DNA of 64,000 nucleotides. Source: Lepidostoma basale (Eukaryota; Arthropoda; Insecta; Trichoptera; Lepidostomatidae). The stretch spans positions 1,208,501-1,272,500 of the forward strand of contig JAHDVF020000016.1 of assembly GCA_022606425.2 (NCBI GenBank). Direction: 5' to 3'. The notes below the pieces were generated by a model, which was not told the origin of the DNA, made no database searches, and worked only from the letters and a program-made list of their open reading frames with translations. A program made the position numbers and the translations under genes. Shown piece by piece: positions 34,401-45,374 of this stretch (the stretch's first letter is position 1; each line of letters opens with the position of its first letter).

Positions 34401-37400
34401 CTTTAAGTGGATTAAAACAGTTTTATCACTAACACTGCAGCTAACTCGGACGTGGTTTGCGATGGATCCGCTTCCACAATAGCCTTCAATTCTTCATTAT
34501 TAACTTTGGCCTCCAGTCGTCCACGGGGCTTGTTCTGCAGGTCGAAATTTCCAGAACGAAAACGTTGGAACCAAAAACGCACTGTGTTTTCTTTTGCGGC
34601 ACCGTCGCCATACACATCATTAATCCTTCGAGCCGTTTCTGCAGCACTGGTGCCACGGTGGAACTCGTACTCGTAAATAACGCGATATTGATATAGCCAT
34701 GTTTCATGGCATAATAGGTGAGATTGCACTAGACAAATTTTACATGACCGAAAAGGCGTTTTCTCTCTGGAGGCTTGTTTGATCTTAGTTAAGTTTAATT
34801 TTAATTAGTGATAAGATTATGAAAGACAAATTTAAAACAATAATAGTGATAGTGACAATTCTGTGAGTGAAAAAAAATAGCGTTCTGCCCCGGTATCGCA
34901 AAGCAGTTAGGTACTGCCGGCCGGATGCAGAGAGTGGCCACACTTTGGGAAGGGATGATCTAACCCCCCCACCCTGCAGAGTTCGGGGCAGCTCTCGAGC
35001 GAGTGAGTCTACCACCGGCCTTCGGTGAAAGGAACATCTCTCTCTCGGCGAACGCGCGCCGGGGGAGATAGTCTCAAAAGATCGCGAAGTGTTATACCGG
35101 ACTTCGGGGAGATATTCTAAAAAGTTCGCGATGCGTGCCGCATGGCGCCAGCTAATCACCATTGGGGCTTGATGCTGGCCACCGCTGTGGCTGTGAAGAA
35201 GACCCGTGCCCTCCGCGATCCATCATCTGCGTGATGCCCCTCAGCCCGGGAGATGGAAGTGGACGCCGGGCATCTTTCTGTGCCATGCAGCCTCCAGAAG
35301 TCCTCGTGCTGGCCACGACAGCGTCAGCGTCGACTTCGCAGAACAGATCAAGTAGTGTTAATTCAGTGACGGAGTAGTTTTAAGTCGTTGGCCAACGGAT
35401 AGCAAGTAAGTCATCTTTAGTTTATAAGTGATCTTGTTTCTTTCTTTTTGTATATTGTATGCTTGTGTGTTTAAATATAATTGTAAATAGTAAACATTGG
35501 TTTCAATCTCATATCACTATACATCCCGGAGCAGTCTCAATTAATAGTAATGAGTCATTAGCGAGTCACATGGGCATCAACACGTTGTGAGGAATTTGCT
35601 TCGAGATCGGGAGTGGAGCACGACTAATCTCATGTTTCACCCTGTGACGAAAGCATCTTCGTAACAATATTTCAAGTTTTCCATTTTGTAAACTGAGTGA
35701 CGCAAAGAAAAAAAACAATTGAGGAAAAAACAAATGAATTGTAATTTTCAAAACACAAATACTTGAGTAAATAGCTGTATAAATTTGAATTTGGAATTCC
35801 TAACCAAAGAGAAGATATGTTAGTAAGTTGCTTTCGACACGGGGTGAAACATGACGATTAATCGTATCTCACTCCCGATCTCGAAGCAACTTCCCACAAC
35901 GTATTGCCCAGTGTTTACTCGCTAATGTAATCATTATTACGTTAATTGAGACTGCTCCGGGAGGTATAGTGAAATGAGATTGAAACCAATATTTACTATT
36001 TACAATTATATTTAATTAAACAAACATACAATATACAAAAAGGAAAAGAAACAAGATCACTTATTAACTAAAGATGACTTACTTCTATTCGTTGGCCAAC
36101 GACTTAAAACTAATCCGTCACTGAAACAGCACTAACGACGATCTGCGAAGTCGGCGAGCTAGGCAGCACATAGTGTCCGCACCACGAGGGATGTGCGAGG
36201 CGGGCGCGAGGACGGGCGAGGAGCGGTCTGGTCTCATTCGCTGAGACAGCTGTGGCCAGCATCAGGTCTCAATGATGATGAGCTGACGCCATGGTTGCTG
36301 ACGCCATGCGGCGATATCGCGATCTTTTTCGGATTCACTTCCCGGCGTTCGGTATAACACTTCGCGATCTTTTGGGACTATTGCCCCCGGCGCGTGGCCG
36401 GGGCGGAGACACTTCTTCTACCGAGGGCGGAGGCGGACTGACTCCCCCGAGAGCTGCCCGGAACTCTGCAGGGTGGGGGGGTTAGATCATCCCCTCCCAA
36501 GTGTGGCCACTCTCTGTATCCGGCCGGCAGTACCTAACTGCTTTGCGATACCGGGGCAGAACGCTATTTTTTTTCACTCACAGAATTGTCACTATCACTA
36601 TTATTGTTTTTTAAATTGTCTTTCATAATCTTATCACTAATTAAAATTAAACTTAACTAAGATCAAACAAGCCTCCAGAGAGAAAACGCCTTTTCGGTCA
36701 TGTAAAATTTGTCCAGTGCAATCTCACCTATTATGCCATGAAACATGGCTATATCAGATATTTGAGATCAAAGTTGCCAGTACGGCAAAACGCCAATTTC
36801 ATATGTAAAGACCTAATATTTGTGTTTCCAAAATTATAATTCATCTGTTTTTTTTCTTTGCGTCAGTTTACAAAAGTACTCAGTTTACAAAATGGAAAAC
36901 TTGAAATATCGCGTTATTTACGAGTACGAGTTCCTCCGTGGCACCCGTGCTGCAGAAACGGCTCGAAGGATTAATGATGTGTATGGCGACGGTGCCGCAA
37001 AAGAAAACACAGTGCGTTTTGGTTCCAACGTTTTCGTTCTGGAAATTTCGACCTGCAGAACAAGCCCCGTGGACGGCCGGAGGCCAAAGTTGATAATGAA
37101 GAATTGAAGGCTATTGTGGAAGCGGATCCATCGCAAACCACGTCCGAGTTAGCTGCAGCCTGCGGTGTTAGTGATAAAACTGTTTTAATCCACTTGAAGC
37201 AAATTGGGAAGGTGAAAAAGCTAAATCAAAAAAAAAATGTTTGGACTTGACTTACGGTGGATTAGAATTTACGCAGTGGGCAGCAGTCAGGACAAAGTTC
37301 TCAGTGATGAGGCTCCCTCCGCAGTTAAAGGTTTTATTCTCATAATTCAGTAACATTGCCATCCACGGGAACTGCAAAATAGATGCCTCAGTCCCATGAA

Positions 37401-40400
37401 GAATGTAATGATCATCGTGTTTTTGTTTTCCGCACTTTCTGTTAGTCGTTTGGGAGGCTTCAATGTTTGGCTGGACGGGTAATGGCTACAAAGATTTAAA
37501 TTTAGATACAGTTCATATTTATAGAGGTTGCCTATGAAGAGGATGCATTGTAATGTTGAAGTGTAACATACATCTGGGCCTATGACAACTAAACCGGTTC
37601 TCCTGTTATTTTTCTGGATTTGATTAAAAACTGTTGGTAAGGCGATAATTCAGCATGTATTTTCAGTAAATAGGTTCATAGTATCTTTTCTGATACGGGT
37701 CTTTATGTATTAGAGACAACGGATGGGACAATGTGATGTACTGATCGCTTGGGATTACGTGCTGTTTTAGTTTCTAAGTCTGAGTATTGATATTTCCTGA
37801 ATGGTTTTATAATTTTGTTAATCATGTTAATAATGTTAATGTTTATGTTTTAGTTTCTAAGTCTGTGCTTCGATATTTCCTTAATAATTTTGTACTTTCG
37901 TAAATTTTGTATTGATTTAGTTTCTAAGACAGTGCTTTGATATTTCCTGAATGTTTCTGTAATTTTGTAAATCTTGTATGATATTGGTATGTAAGTGTGT
38001 GTTTTGATATTTCCTGAATGTTCTTGTAGTTCCATAAAATGTGTAAGATGTTTTAGTTTCTATGTCTAATAATCAAAATAGTTGTTTTTGACAAATTATT
38101 TTATGCAAATTATCTGTGTGCAGACTGTCACATTAATAGAATAAAATTTTCTGGAATAATCTCTTGGTAACCTTGTAGTTGAAATGTTTGTCTAAGATGA
38201 TACTACGAGGCACAGATCCAGATTTAAAAATTGTAAGACAAAATATAAACTCGGTTATTACGAAGACAGAAATAGCAAGATCTCAGATGTAACAAAAAAA
38301 CTCTCGGATATAACGAGGTAACGCTTATAAAGAGCAAATTTAACCGGTCCTGTCTTCCTCAGTGGAAATTCATACGGTCTGATTATCATAGCTACCAGTG
38401 TGAATCGGGTATTAGTCTATGGGACAGAATGTATGGCTCCTGATCCAGGGACTTGGATTCAAGTCTGGACTCACCCTGATTTCTTCTTCAAAATAATGAG
38501 CAATTTCTGCTTACATTTCAGGTTGCATAATAAATTCTAATATTGATAATTTATGCCCAAATTTCAGTATGTTTTTAAATATAATGAGAATATAATATAC
38601 ATTTTTTTTATATATTTACCATTTCATTTAGTTGTTTACAACAATAGTTTATTTGATCTGGGCACAAAGAGTTTTCAAGAAAGTTTAGGGATTTTTGAGA
38701 TATAGCATCTGCATGTGAGTTATTACCGTAAGCTATATTAATTTTGTTTAAATGTGAGCACTTGAAGAGTGAGGCGCAGTAGCCCAACTGACCAGCGGCG
38801 TTCTGGCAATGTTCACCTTCCGGACAACATACTCCAATGTTGCTGTTTCTCTGAACACATCTATAACAAGAAAATAATATCCTTTTATATTATACATATT
38901 CTTATTTTATTGGAAACTGGGCTCCATAGCACAAGCTCATATGGATATTATTTTTCAACAACAACAAGATGTATTGCACGGCCAACCCCAAGGTAAACAT
39001 CCCTTGGTTAGATCACCAAAAAGATGGATCAACAGCTGGACATTAATTTCGCATATTTCTTAAGAAACATTAATAAGAAAGCAACAAACCATCACACCGT
39101 TTCTTCGAGGGGGTAGACAGAGAGAATGGACCACCACAATATTCTATCCTGGCACACCTCTCTAGCTTCCTTCACATTCATACAGCGAGTCATACATGCA
39201 CGTCGATTTACATCATTAACGTATACTTTCTTAACCATTCTTTCCGCTTCCATGCGCTCCATAAGTCCGAACCAACGCAGCGATCCTTTCATAATTTTGT
39301 TCATAATACCTTCTTCCGCTCTACATTCCTATCTTATATCAGCATTTGAGATTCTGTTGTATATCGTTCTACCACACATATGTCTCAGGGACCTGCCTAT
39401 CTCTCTGGAGACACGGCATAATGGTTAGTTAAAAGGGATTAGTGCAGGGATCAGAAGAAAGTACTTACTGTAAATCAGTCAACATAGTGTTATCGTTTGG
39501 AGTCAAAATGACATCCGGGTCAAGTAAATGCTTCAGAGGGTTGCAGTCTGTTATTGGAACACATTTATTCTGGGAACACGCTGAAATATAAATCCAGAGC
39601 TATTATTGTCTCTAACCCTTAATTTCCCGCTGCTCCTTGTGTGGCCGACACTTGATATTTGATTGTGCAACATTTTCCTTTGTCTTCTTTTATTTTTTGT
39701 TCTGTTTGCATTATTATGCTCAGAATTGACAAAGAGCATATTTTTTTCCTTGACTTAACTATCCAAAAAAGCCAAGATGGCGGTGCATAATGGTGTACTT
39801 GTGCCGACCCTTACGTATGGAAATGAAGCATGGAACTGGCAAAAGAAGGATGAAAGTAGAATAAATGCAGTAGAAATGAGATCTCTAAGACGAATGTGTG
39901 GCAAATCTGTAAATGCAAGTATAAGAAGTGAATGCGGTGCGAATGAAAGTGTTATGAAAAAAATAATGAAAGGGTCATTAATATGGTTTGGACACATGGA
40001 AAGAATGAGTGAAGACAGAATGGTAAAGAAGGTATATGTAAACGGCGTGAACGGAGCTAAAAATAAAGGAAGGCTGAGGAAAACTGTCGGACAATTAAAT
40101 GTCGGTCGCGTGAGGAGTCAGAGAAATTGACGTGCGTGCATGACAAGATGCATGAATGTAGAAGAAGCGAGAGAAGTATGTCAGGACAGAATAGTGTGGC
40201 GTTCCATTCTTTCTGCCTACCCCTCCGGAGAGACGGCGTGATGGTTAGTTAGTTAGACTTAGCTTTCGAAAAGACAATTTTTTTGTGTATTGAGATCCAT
40301 AGACACCCTAGCCTTAGTTATTAGAGAATATAAAAACATACTTTGGGGTTTAGCGAATATTTAGGAATATGAGGGATTTTGGGGTGAGAGCAATTAAGTG

Positions 40401-41344
40401 GAATATTTTTACTTTGCCTATATTGTATGTAGTCTCCCTTTCGAACTTAAATGGCGAAAGAATACACAAGTAAAAAGTAAACAATAAACGTCGTGAGTAT
40501 AGGTGTTTTCATTTTTAAAAAAATTCCATCCATCTTGCAGGAAGAACATGTAGATGGCGCCACCAATGATCAAAAGATCACCAATAAAATCTACAAGTTC
40601 TTACCTATCGTATCGACTGACATTGAGAGGTTATTCCTACCCCCGAAAATATAGAAACAAATATTATTGTACAACTAATAGTTAGTCACACATTTGACCT
40701 TGTTTTTTCTAGTTAACAGCAAACATAAGGTTAGAGAATATAAAAGATATTTGGCAGAAAGAAAAGACACACAAAAATAATAATTTTATCTTTTTTGGCG
40801 AATATAAATCAGAGGCCTGTTTATAACGAATACTTTCTTTACCATTCTTTCTTCATTAATCATTTTCATGTATCCAAACAATCTCAATGAACCTTTCATT
40901 ATTTTATCCATTATGCCTTCATTTGCACTGCATTCACTTCTTATATTAATATTCTATCATATATAGATTATATAGTTTGTCTAAGAGATCTCATTTCCAT
41001 ACATAAGAGTCAGTACAAGAAGAAAACTTGCTAGAGCAGTAATATATAAAAAATCCTACCATAATTAATATGAATGAAAACATCTATTTTCTATCAATTT
41101 TATTATATTTTATGGGAATGACATGTTTTGCTTTTCTAAGGCATTATCAAATGTAATACAACATGTCACTCCCATAAAATAAAATAAAACTGTTAGAAAA
41201 CAAACGTTTTCTTTCGTATCAATTCGTTAATATGAAGTTCAAGAAACAATAAATATTCTTACCAGCATTTACCAACGGCAGTTGATAACAGGACGCAAAT
41301 AAATACAGATAACACCAGTACAACATGTTAGAGTTCATCATCAT
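31438..41344 (-). CDS. Secreted serine protease with two CLIP domains (6 exons, complete)
   Basis: Exons: 41344-41263, 39580-39469, 38860-38620, 37485-37256, 32721-32525 and 31826-31438, 416 aa. It starts with a signal peptide (about 1-27). CLIP 1 runs from CSQNKCVPITDC to GVCCPE and CLIP 2 from GYCASLFKCSHL to INYCC, each with six Cys. The S1 domain begins ILHGTEA at residue 173. The catalytic triad is His215 (LTAAHC), Asp274 (NDIALLKL) and Ser365 (GDSGGP). Asp359 in the S1 pocket predicts cleavage after Arg/Lys. The residue before the activation point is Tyr172 rather than Arg or Lys, so trypsin-like enzymes should not activate it. Such enzymes act in haemolymph cascades (melanisation, Toll activation). 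Which cascade is unknown. All junctions preserve phase. The exon 5 donor GTCCAG is weak. Intron 4 contains the nested mariner/LTR complex. Confidence 0.92.
31885..32260 (-). repeat. 34-bp minisatellite, about ten units
   Basis: Units such as GAGCTGGTACCCAAGCTTCA then TCAGGGCAATATAA recur every 34 bp (for example at 31951, 31985 and 32019). Read on the minus strand each unit contains CCCTGATGAAGCTTGGGT, as in hairpin H3 at 22.7 kb. The array ends on the right with AAGTGAAACTAGTTGGC, the second half of that hairpin. It lies in intron 5 of the CLIP protease, about 60 bp upstream of its last exon. Confidence 0.8.
32940..33290 (+). other. C-rich stretch resembling a retroelement 3' UTR
   Basis: A CCT/CAC-rich block unlike the AT-rich surroundings ends in ACACTCCACTGTGAATGTGT followed by CAAATAAATAAATCC, which looks like a LINE tail. 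No open frame is clear. Its last part is included in the 175-bp duplication. Confidence 0.4.
33188..33570 (+). repeat. Perfect 175-bp direct duplication around a (GGTTA)8 tract
   Basis: 33188-33362 and 33396-33570 appear identical by eye (offset 208 bp). Between and overlapping them is GGTTA repeated eight times plus GG (33356-33397). Each unit ends in the first 67-75 bp of a mariner 5' end, whose own GGTTAGG is at the junction. TTAGG is the common insect telomere repeat. Confidence 0.85.
34689..35666 (-). mobile_element. Solo LTR A (978 bp) inside the mariner transposase
   Basis: It begins TGATATAGCC and ends CGTAACA (TG...CA) with the 4-bp direct repeat ATAT on both sides (34685-34688, 35667-35670). 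About 940 bp match LTR B in inverted orientation. There is no internal gag/pol sequence, so it is most likely a solo LTR of a Ty3/gypsy-type element. Orientation is uncertain. The GC-rich interior has ORFs with no recognisable product. Confidence 0.8.
35818..36756 (+). mobile_element. Solo LTR B (939 bp), inverted relative to LTR A
   Basis: It begins TGTTAGTAAG and ends GGCTATATCA, flanked by GATA (35814-35817, 36757-36760). It is the same family as LTR A, in opposite orientation, inserted in the mariner 5' non-coding region. The different target repeats (ATAT and GATA) show two independent insertions, not one element. Confidence 0.8.
37760..38070. repeat. Degenerate tandem repeat of about 70-85 bp, four to five units
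   Basis: The block TTTAGTTTCTAAGTCTGTG followed by TTTGATATTTCCTGAATG and GTAATTTTGTAAATC recurs near 37763, 37848, 37917, 37987 and 38050. It lies in intron 3 of the CLIP protease. Units have diverged and differ in length. Confidence 0.6.
39083..39430 (-). mobile_element. LINE 3' fragment, rearranged
   Basis: The minus strand reads MNKIMKGSLRWFGLMERMEA, then VYVNDVNRRACMTRCMNVKE, so the RGRPRKTWHDQI block is deleted. A tail of the opposite orientation (GGCATAATGGTTAGTTA) is attached at the right. It is in intron 2 of the CLIP protease, ending about 40 bp from exon 2. Confidence 0.7.
39758..40254 (+). mobile_element. LINE 3' fragment, (TTAG) tail
   Basis: Clean frame from 39777: MAVHNGVLVPTLTYGNEAWN, then MRSLRRMCGKSVNASIRSEC and MKGSLIWFGHMERMSEDRMV. 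The tail is GGCGTGATGGTTAGTTAGTT. It lies in intron 1 of the CLIP protease. Confidence 0.75.
40825..41030 (-). mobile_element. Short LINE fragment
   Basis: Decayed copy of the RTC-terminal block on the minus strand (complement of TACCATTCTTTCTTCATTAA and CATACATAAGAGTCAGTACA). Both ends are lost. Intron 1 of the CLIP protease. Confidence 0.5.
41075..41240. repeat. H2 hairpin element near the CLIP protease exon 1
   Basis: TATGGGAATGACATGTTTTG and ACATGTCACTCCCATA form the stem around CTAAGGCATTATCAAATG. The right flank carries AAGTTCAAGAAACAATAAAT, the family's outer border. It ends about 20 bp from the exon 1 donor. Confidence 0.6.
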
Positions 41345-41682
41345 TCTTCCCCAATTCGCAGGACTGTTGCTGATCAAACCATAGTGGAAGGTGTGATTCT
41401 TCAGATAAGTATGTAAAAGCTTAATATTTATTATGTACTCCCTACAAGGTGGATAAAATGACAAAATATTAGGTATCCAATAACTACTTCATATATATGT
41501 AATCAAATGTGACGCAGTGATATGCAAAGGTTAATTGAATTGATATGTAGCAGCGGATAAACACAATGAATACCACTGCACTTAACTCGCTTATAAAAAA
41601 TGAAATACTTGATTAATAAATAAAATAGTAACATTAATATTAATGATTCATTAAACATATTTACAATTTATTATGAAACGTT

Positions 41683-42128
41683 TCTTCTTCTTTCGGTGCC
41701 GTGTCAGATCCCCCTAACGTTGTCGATCACTGCAGCAAAGGCATCTCTATCCTGCGCCTCCTGGAACAGGTTCTGAACTCTTGTTATTCCTGTCCACTTT
41801 TTGATATTCCGCAGCCAGGACGGCTGCCTTCTACCAACTCCCCGATGTCCCTCCACTTTACCCATTAATATCAGTCGAAGGAGGTGGTATTTTTCTCCCC
41901 TTAGCACATGACCCAAATATGAGACCTTTCTGATTTTCACATTCGAAAACAGCTCTCTATGGGCTCTGGCCGTCTGCAGTGCGTCTGCATTACTGACCCT
42001 ATCGGTCCACGGTATACAAAGCATTCTGCGGTATATCCACATCTCGAACGCTTCCAACCGGTTCATTACATTCATTTTCAGAGTCCAGGTTTCGCAGCCA
42101 TATAGTAGACAGACCATATATAACATTT
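41683..42128 (-). mobile_element. LINE 3' fragment (EAFEMW family), copy 4
   Basis: Continuous minus frame: LLYGCETWTLKMNVMNRLEA, then EMWIYRRMLCIPWTDRVSNA and SWLRNIKKWTGITRVQNLFQ. A (CTT)n run (plus) forms the tail. It is upstream of the CLIP protease start. Confidence 0.75.
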
Positions 42129-42536
42129 AATCATGAAACATAGCAGTATTTAATTTTAGAATTTATTTTGATCAATATTTTTTCACTTGTGTAAGGAAGT
42201 TGAGCTTGGAGCTTGTAAAAGAAGGATGAAAGTAGGATAAATGCCGTAGAAATGAGATATCTGAGAATTTCAGGAAAACAGTACTTGATAAAACAATACC
42301 GAACGACAAAGTAATTAAGAAATGTACGCAGATGTTGTCTCATAATGTAAAATTAAAAAAAGATCGCTGAGAGTTTTGTTTTTTCCTTTATTAGTTTCAA
42401 TTACAATATTTGATCCTTGCATCTCTAAGATATTATAACTAGTTATTACAAAATTCCTTTCTATATTATGTATTTAAACAGATAGCTACCATACTCCTTC
42501 ATGTAGAGATACCTCAGAAACCATAGCACATAACAT

Positions 42537-42858
42537 GTAAAACCAAACAAACCATCACACAAGGGTAGGCAGAGAGAATGGACCGCCACACTACTCTATC
42601 CTGGCAAACCTCTCTAGCTTCCTCCACATTCATACTAGTCATACACGCACGTCGATTCCTCTGACTTCTAACATGACCAACCTTTAAAATTTGATTAATT
42701 TGGTCATGCCATGTTTTCTTCGGTCTGCCTCGACTCCGTACCCCATTTACATCATTAAAGTATACTTTCTTAACCATTCTTTCTCCATCCGTGCATTCCG
42801 TATGTCCAAACCAACGCAGCGATCCTTTCATAATTTTGTTCATAATACCTTCTTGTAA
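42537..42858 (-). mobile_element. LINE 3' fragment, (TTG)-type tail
   Basis: Minus frame reads MKGSLRWFGHTECTDGERMV, then KKVYFNDVNGVRSRGRPKKT and MNVEEAREVCQDRVVWRSIL. The tail is AAACAAACCATCACACAAGG on plus. Confidence 0.7.
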
Positions 42859-42859
42859 A

Positions 42860-43680
42860 ACCAAGGTAAGGAGAAAAGATGAGTTGCCATCTCAACTGTT
42901 AGTTGAAATAAATAAAATAAATAAGATTAAAATATTTTATTTAGTAATAATAATATAGTGTTTAACAAATACATATGACATTTTTGATATACAGCTTTGA
43001 AAAATCACAAAGTATTGATATTTTAAAATCTTGGTTAAACCTATTATACAAATAGTGAGAAATACTTATAATACATATTGATTTAAACAATACTTCAAAA
43101 TTCTTCTTATTCTATTAAGGAAGGATAATTATGTTAAGTAAACCTGATTAATTATAATAAGGTCATTTAAAAAGGGTATTCAATTTAGGTAAGCATGTAT
43201 AAGGATATAAAAACACATTAAAAAATGGGATTATCAAATCGTGGAAGATATATTTGAAGAAAAAAAAGCAGCAAAGACAATCAGAATTGATTGATAAAAA
43301 AACAATACCATTTTTTGATTTCACGGGTCAACTGAATAAAAATGTTTCCCAAAGAGATAAAATGTTTTTCGCATTAACTTTGCGGTCCTATATTTATATA
43401 TCTGATTATCTCGTAACATCCAATTAAAGTAATAACCAAGTGCATTCAAGTTAAAATTCAACACATTTAATGTGCAAACATCGCTTTCAACTTTTAACAA
43501 TACCAAATTTATTCTAGTATAAAAATAGTTACATTTTAGCTACAATCAAATATAATATTTTTCAAAGTGTAATATGTATACATATTTTTTAAAGATTTTA
43601 GTGTAATTATATAATGGAACTCATACAGAGGAATCGTTAAGTTAAAATAATGTTAAGCATTTAGCACAAAAGATCTGTAT
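42860..43680. other. AT-rich intergenic DNA
   Basis: No coding frame, structured RNA or repeat border could be seen on either strand. Confidence 0.4.
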
Positions 43681-43684
43681 TTAT

Positions 43685-44455
43685 TGTTTCTTGAACAATG
43701 ATGTAAAACTCCATATTAAATAATTAATACGAATGAAAACGTCAGTTTTCTAGATGTTATATTATATTTTATGGGAATGACATGTTCGCCCTTCTAAGGC
43801 ATTATCATGAATCATGAATCGGAAACATGAGTTACATCCTTAAAAACCGGAAAATACCGATCAACCTGAAACGAAAAGTCTATGAAGCCTGCGTTCTGCC
43901 AGTTGGTACTTTTGGTCTTAAAACTGTTACATTGTCCAAACAAAGTGCCGAGAAACTACGAGTGACCCAAAGAGCCATCGTAGGAATAAGCCTAAGAGAC
44001 AGAGTCAGAAACAATACAGTGAGAGAAAAAACAAAGGTCAGTGACATCATCCACCGGGTGGCGACTCTAAAATGGCAATGGGCAGGTCACGTAGCCAGAA
44101 GCTCAGATGAAAAGTGGATAAGAAGACTGCTGACTTGGAGACCGTGAACACGGCAAAGAGAAGTGCAGGGCGACCGCAACTGCATTGGAAGGATGATCTG
44201 AACAGACACGTCGGAATAACCTGGATGCAGTCTGCACAGGACAGAGTGACATGGAAGCGAATGGAGGAGACCCCTGTCCAGGAGTGGACGGGAAGAGGCT
44301 GAGGAAGAAGAAGAAGAGAAGAAGGCATTATCAAATGTCTTAGCTTAATGTCTTAACATTCGATAATGCCTTAGAAGGGCGAAACATGTCATTCCCATAA
44401 AATATAATAAAACTTCTAGAAAACTGACGTTTTCATTTGTATTAATTACAAAAGA
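43685..44455. repeat. H2 hairpin element split by a LINE insertion
   Basis: The left arm TATGGGAATGACATGTTCGC and the right arm GCGAAACATGTCATTCCCAT are separated by the insert at 43807-44321, flanked by the 11-bp direct repeat AAGGCATTATC. The left border has CTTGAACAATGATGTAAAAC, shared with the copy at 46.6 kb. Confidence 0.7.
43807..44321 (+). mobile_element. jockey-like LINE 3' fragment with 11-bp target duplication
   Basis: The plus strand reads INLKRKVYEACVLPVGTFGL, then VATLKWQWAGHVARSSDEKW and (after a frame change) HWKDDLNRHVGITWMQSAQD. It ends in a GAAGAAGAAG tail. Direct repeats AAGGCATTATC lie at 43796-43806 and 44322-44332. Same family as 5877-6290. Confidence 0.8.
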
Positions 44456-44469
44456 TTTGGTTTATGATT

Positions 44470-45370
44470 ATCAGAAACATGTTTTATGACACTCAAATAT
44501 GATGTTGCCTTACCTCTACACACCAATACAATATTACACATTAAACAAAACGAGACAATATTTACATATAAAAAAATAAACAAGGCATTAATGTAAAACC
44601 AAAATATTATGATAAGATTATGCATAATCTTATTTATAAGTTGCATAATATTTGGTAATTGAAATAAATTTGTAAAGTACGTATCTTTTAAGCGAAAACA
44701 AAAAAAATAAGTACAAAATGTGACCATTAAGTTTTGTTTATGACTGGAAGACAAATAATAATTTGTGACAGAAAACTGGACAAAAACAGAAAATTAAGAT
44801 CTTCTGTATATAATAAATGTTACATAACCTATATCCAATATTCTTGTCCAGGTGTGTGCAAGTTCAAAAACCTAGCTTTATAATTCTAGATGTCACCACA
44901 AGTGAAATTTGTTGGGTTTTTTTTACCATGTGAAAAAATTTGTAAACTTAAAAAAATATAAAGAGACAATTACTGCCTGTCAGGGTCTGAAGAAGCAAAT
45001 GCAGTTGACGTGTTACATCTTTAGGAACAAGATGACAATACGATAAGCAATAATTATTACAAAATACACATCTATGTGTTGGTAACTATGAAATATATCT
45101 TTAATACACAAAGGTGAATGTTTAGTTATTGTGCCCTTAAATAACACCAATGTTCACTACACTATATAATGCAATAGATTAAAATTAAAAAAATTACAAC
45201 AATGGAAAAATATTAATAAATAAATTTAAAAACATCTGAAGACTGATAGAGGAAGACAATAAATCCCGTAACCATAGATTCAAAATACAAATAGCGAAAA
45301 GATAGAGAGAGAAACATATGTAGTAATTTATTTAACCCAAATTTGCATAAAAGATTCTATATGAAAAAAA
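44470..45370. other. AT-rich intergenic DNA
   Basis: No gene or clear repeat was found. A weak hairpin-like CTGAAGAAGC...GACGTG block near 44985-45025 resembles the other hairpin families but is too degraded to call. Confidence 0.35.
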
Positions 45371-45374
45371 TATA

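Larger units (their letters stand above)
33610..36816 (-). mobile_element. mariner copy 2 (inner, minus strand) with two solo LTRs inside
   Basis: Both ends read TTAGGTC(C/T)TTACATATGA, with TA on each side (33608-33609, 36817-36818). Removing the two LTRs and their target repeats leaves about 1.28 kb, a normal mariner length. The transposase runs from ATG 35684 to a stop at 33688. It is broken by one LTR after codon 5, by a frameshift near 34400 and by another near 33860 in an A-run. The DD34D catalytic pattern is intact: TCDEKW, LHDNARPHTA and PYSPDLVPTDY, with 34 residues between the last two Asp. The protein is dead. Confidence 0.9.
33496..37238 (+). mobile_element. mariner copy 1 (outer, plus strand), split by mariner copy 2
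   Basis: The 5' end TTAGGTCCTTACATATGAAA (after TA 33494-33495) runs to 33609 and resumes at 36819 after copy 2. Its transposase starts MENLKYRVIYEYEF at 36892. A 1-bp deletion in the RFWFQRF block near 37020 breaks the frame, and the element is truncated near 37238, 17 bp from the CLIP exon 4 donor. The C-terminal two-thirds are missing. Only about 530 bp of this copy remain. Confidence 0.85.

Noticed and set aside
35162..35377. 71-codon open frame in the GC-rich part of LTR A
   Set aside because: It lies in a repeated LTR, has no family motifs and is disrupted in LTR B.
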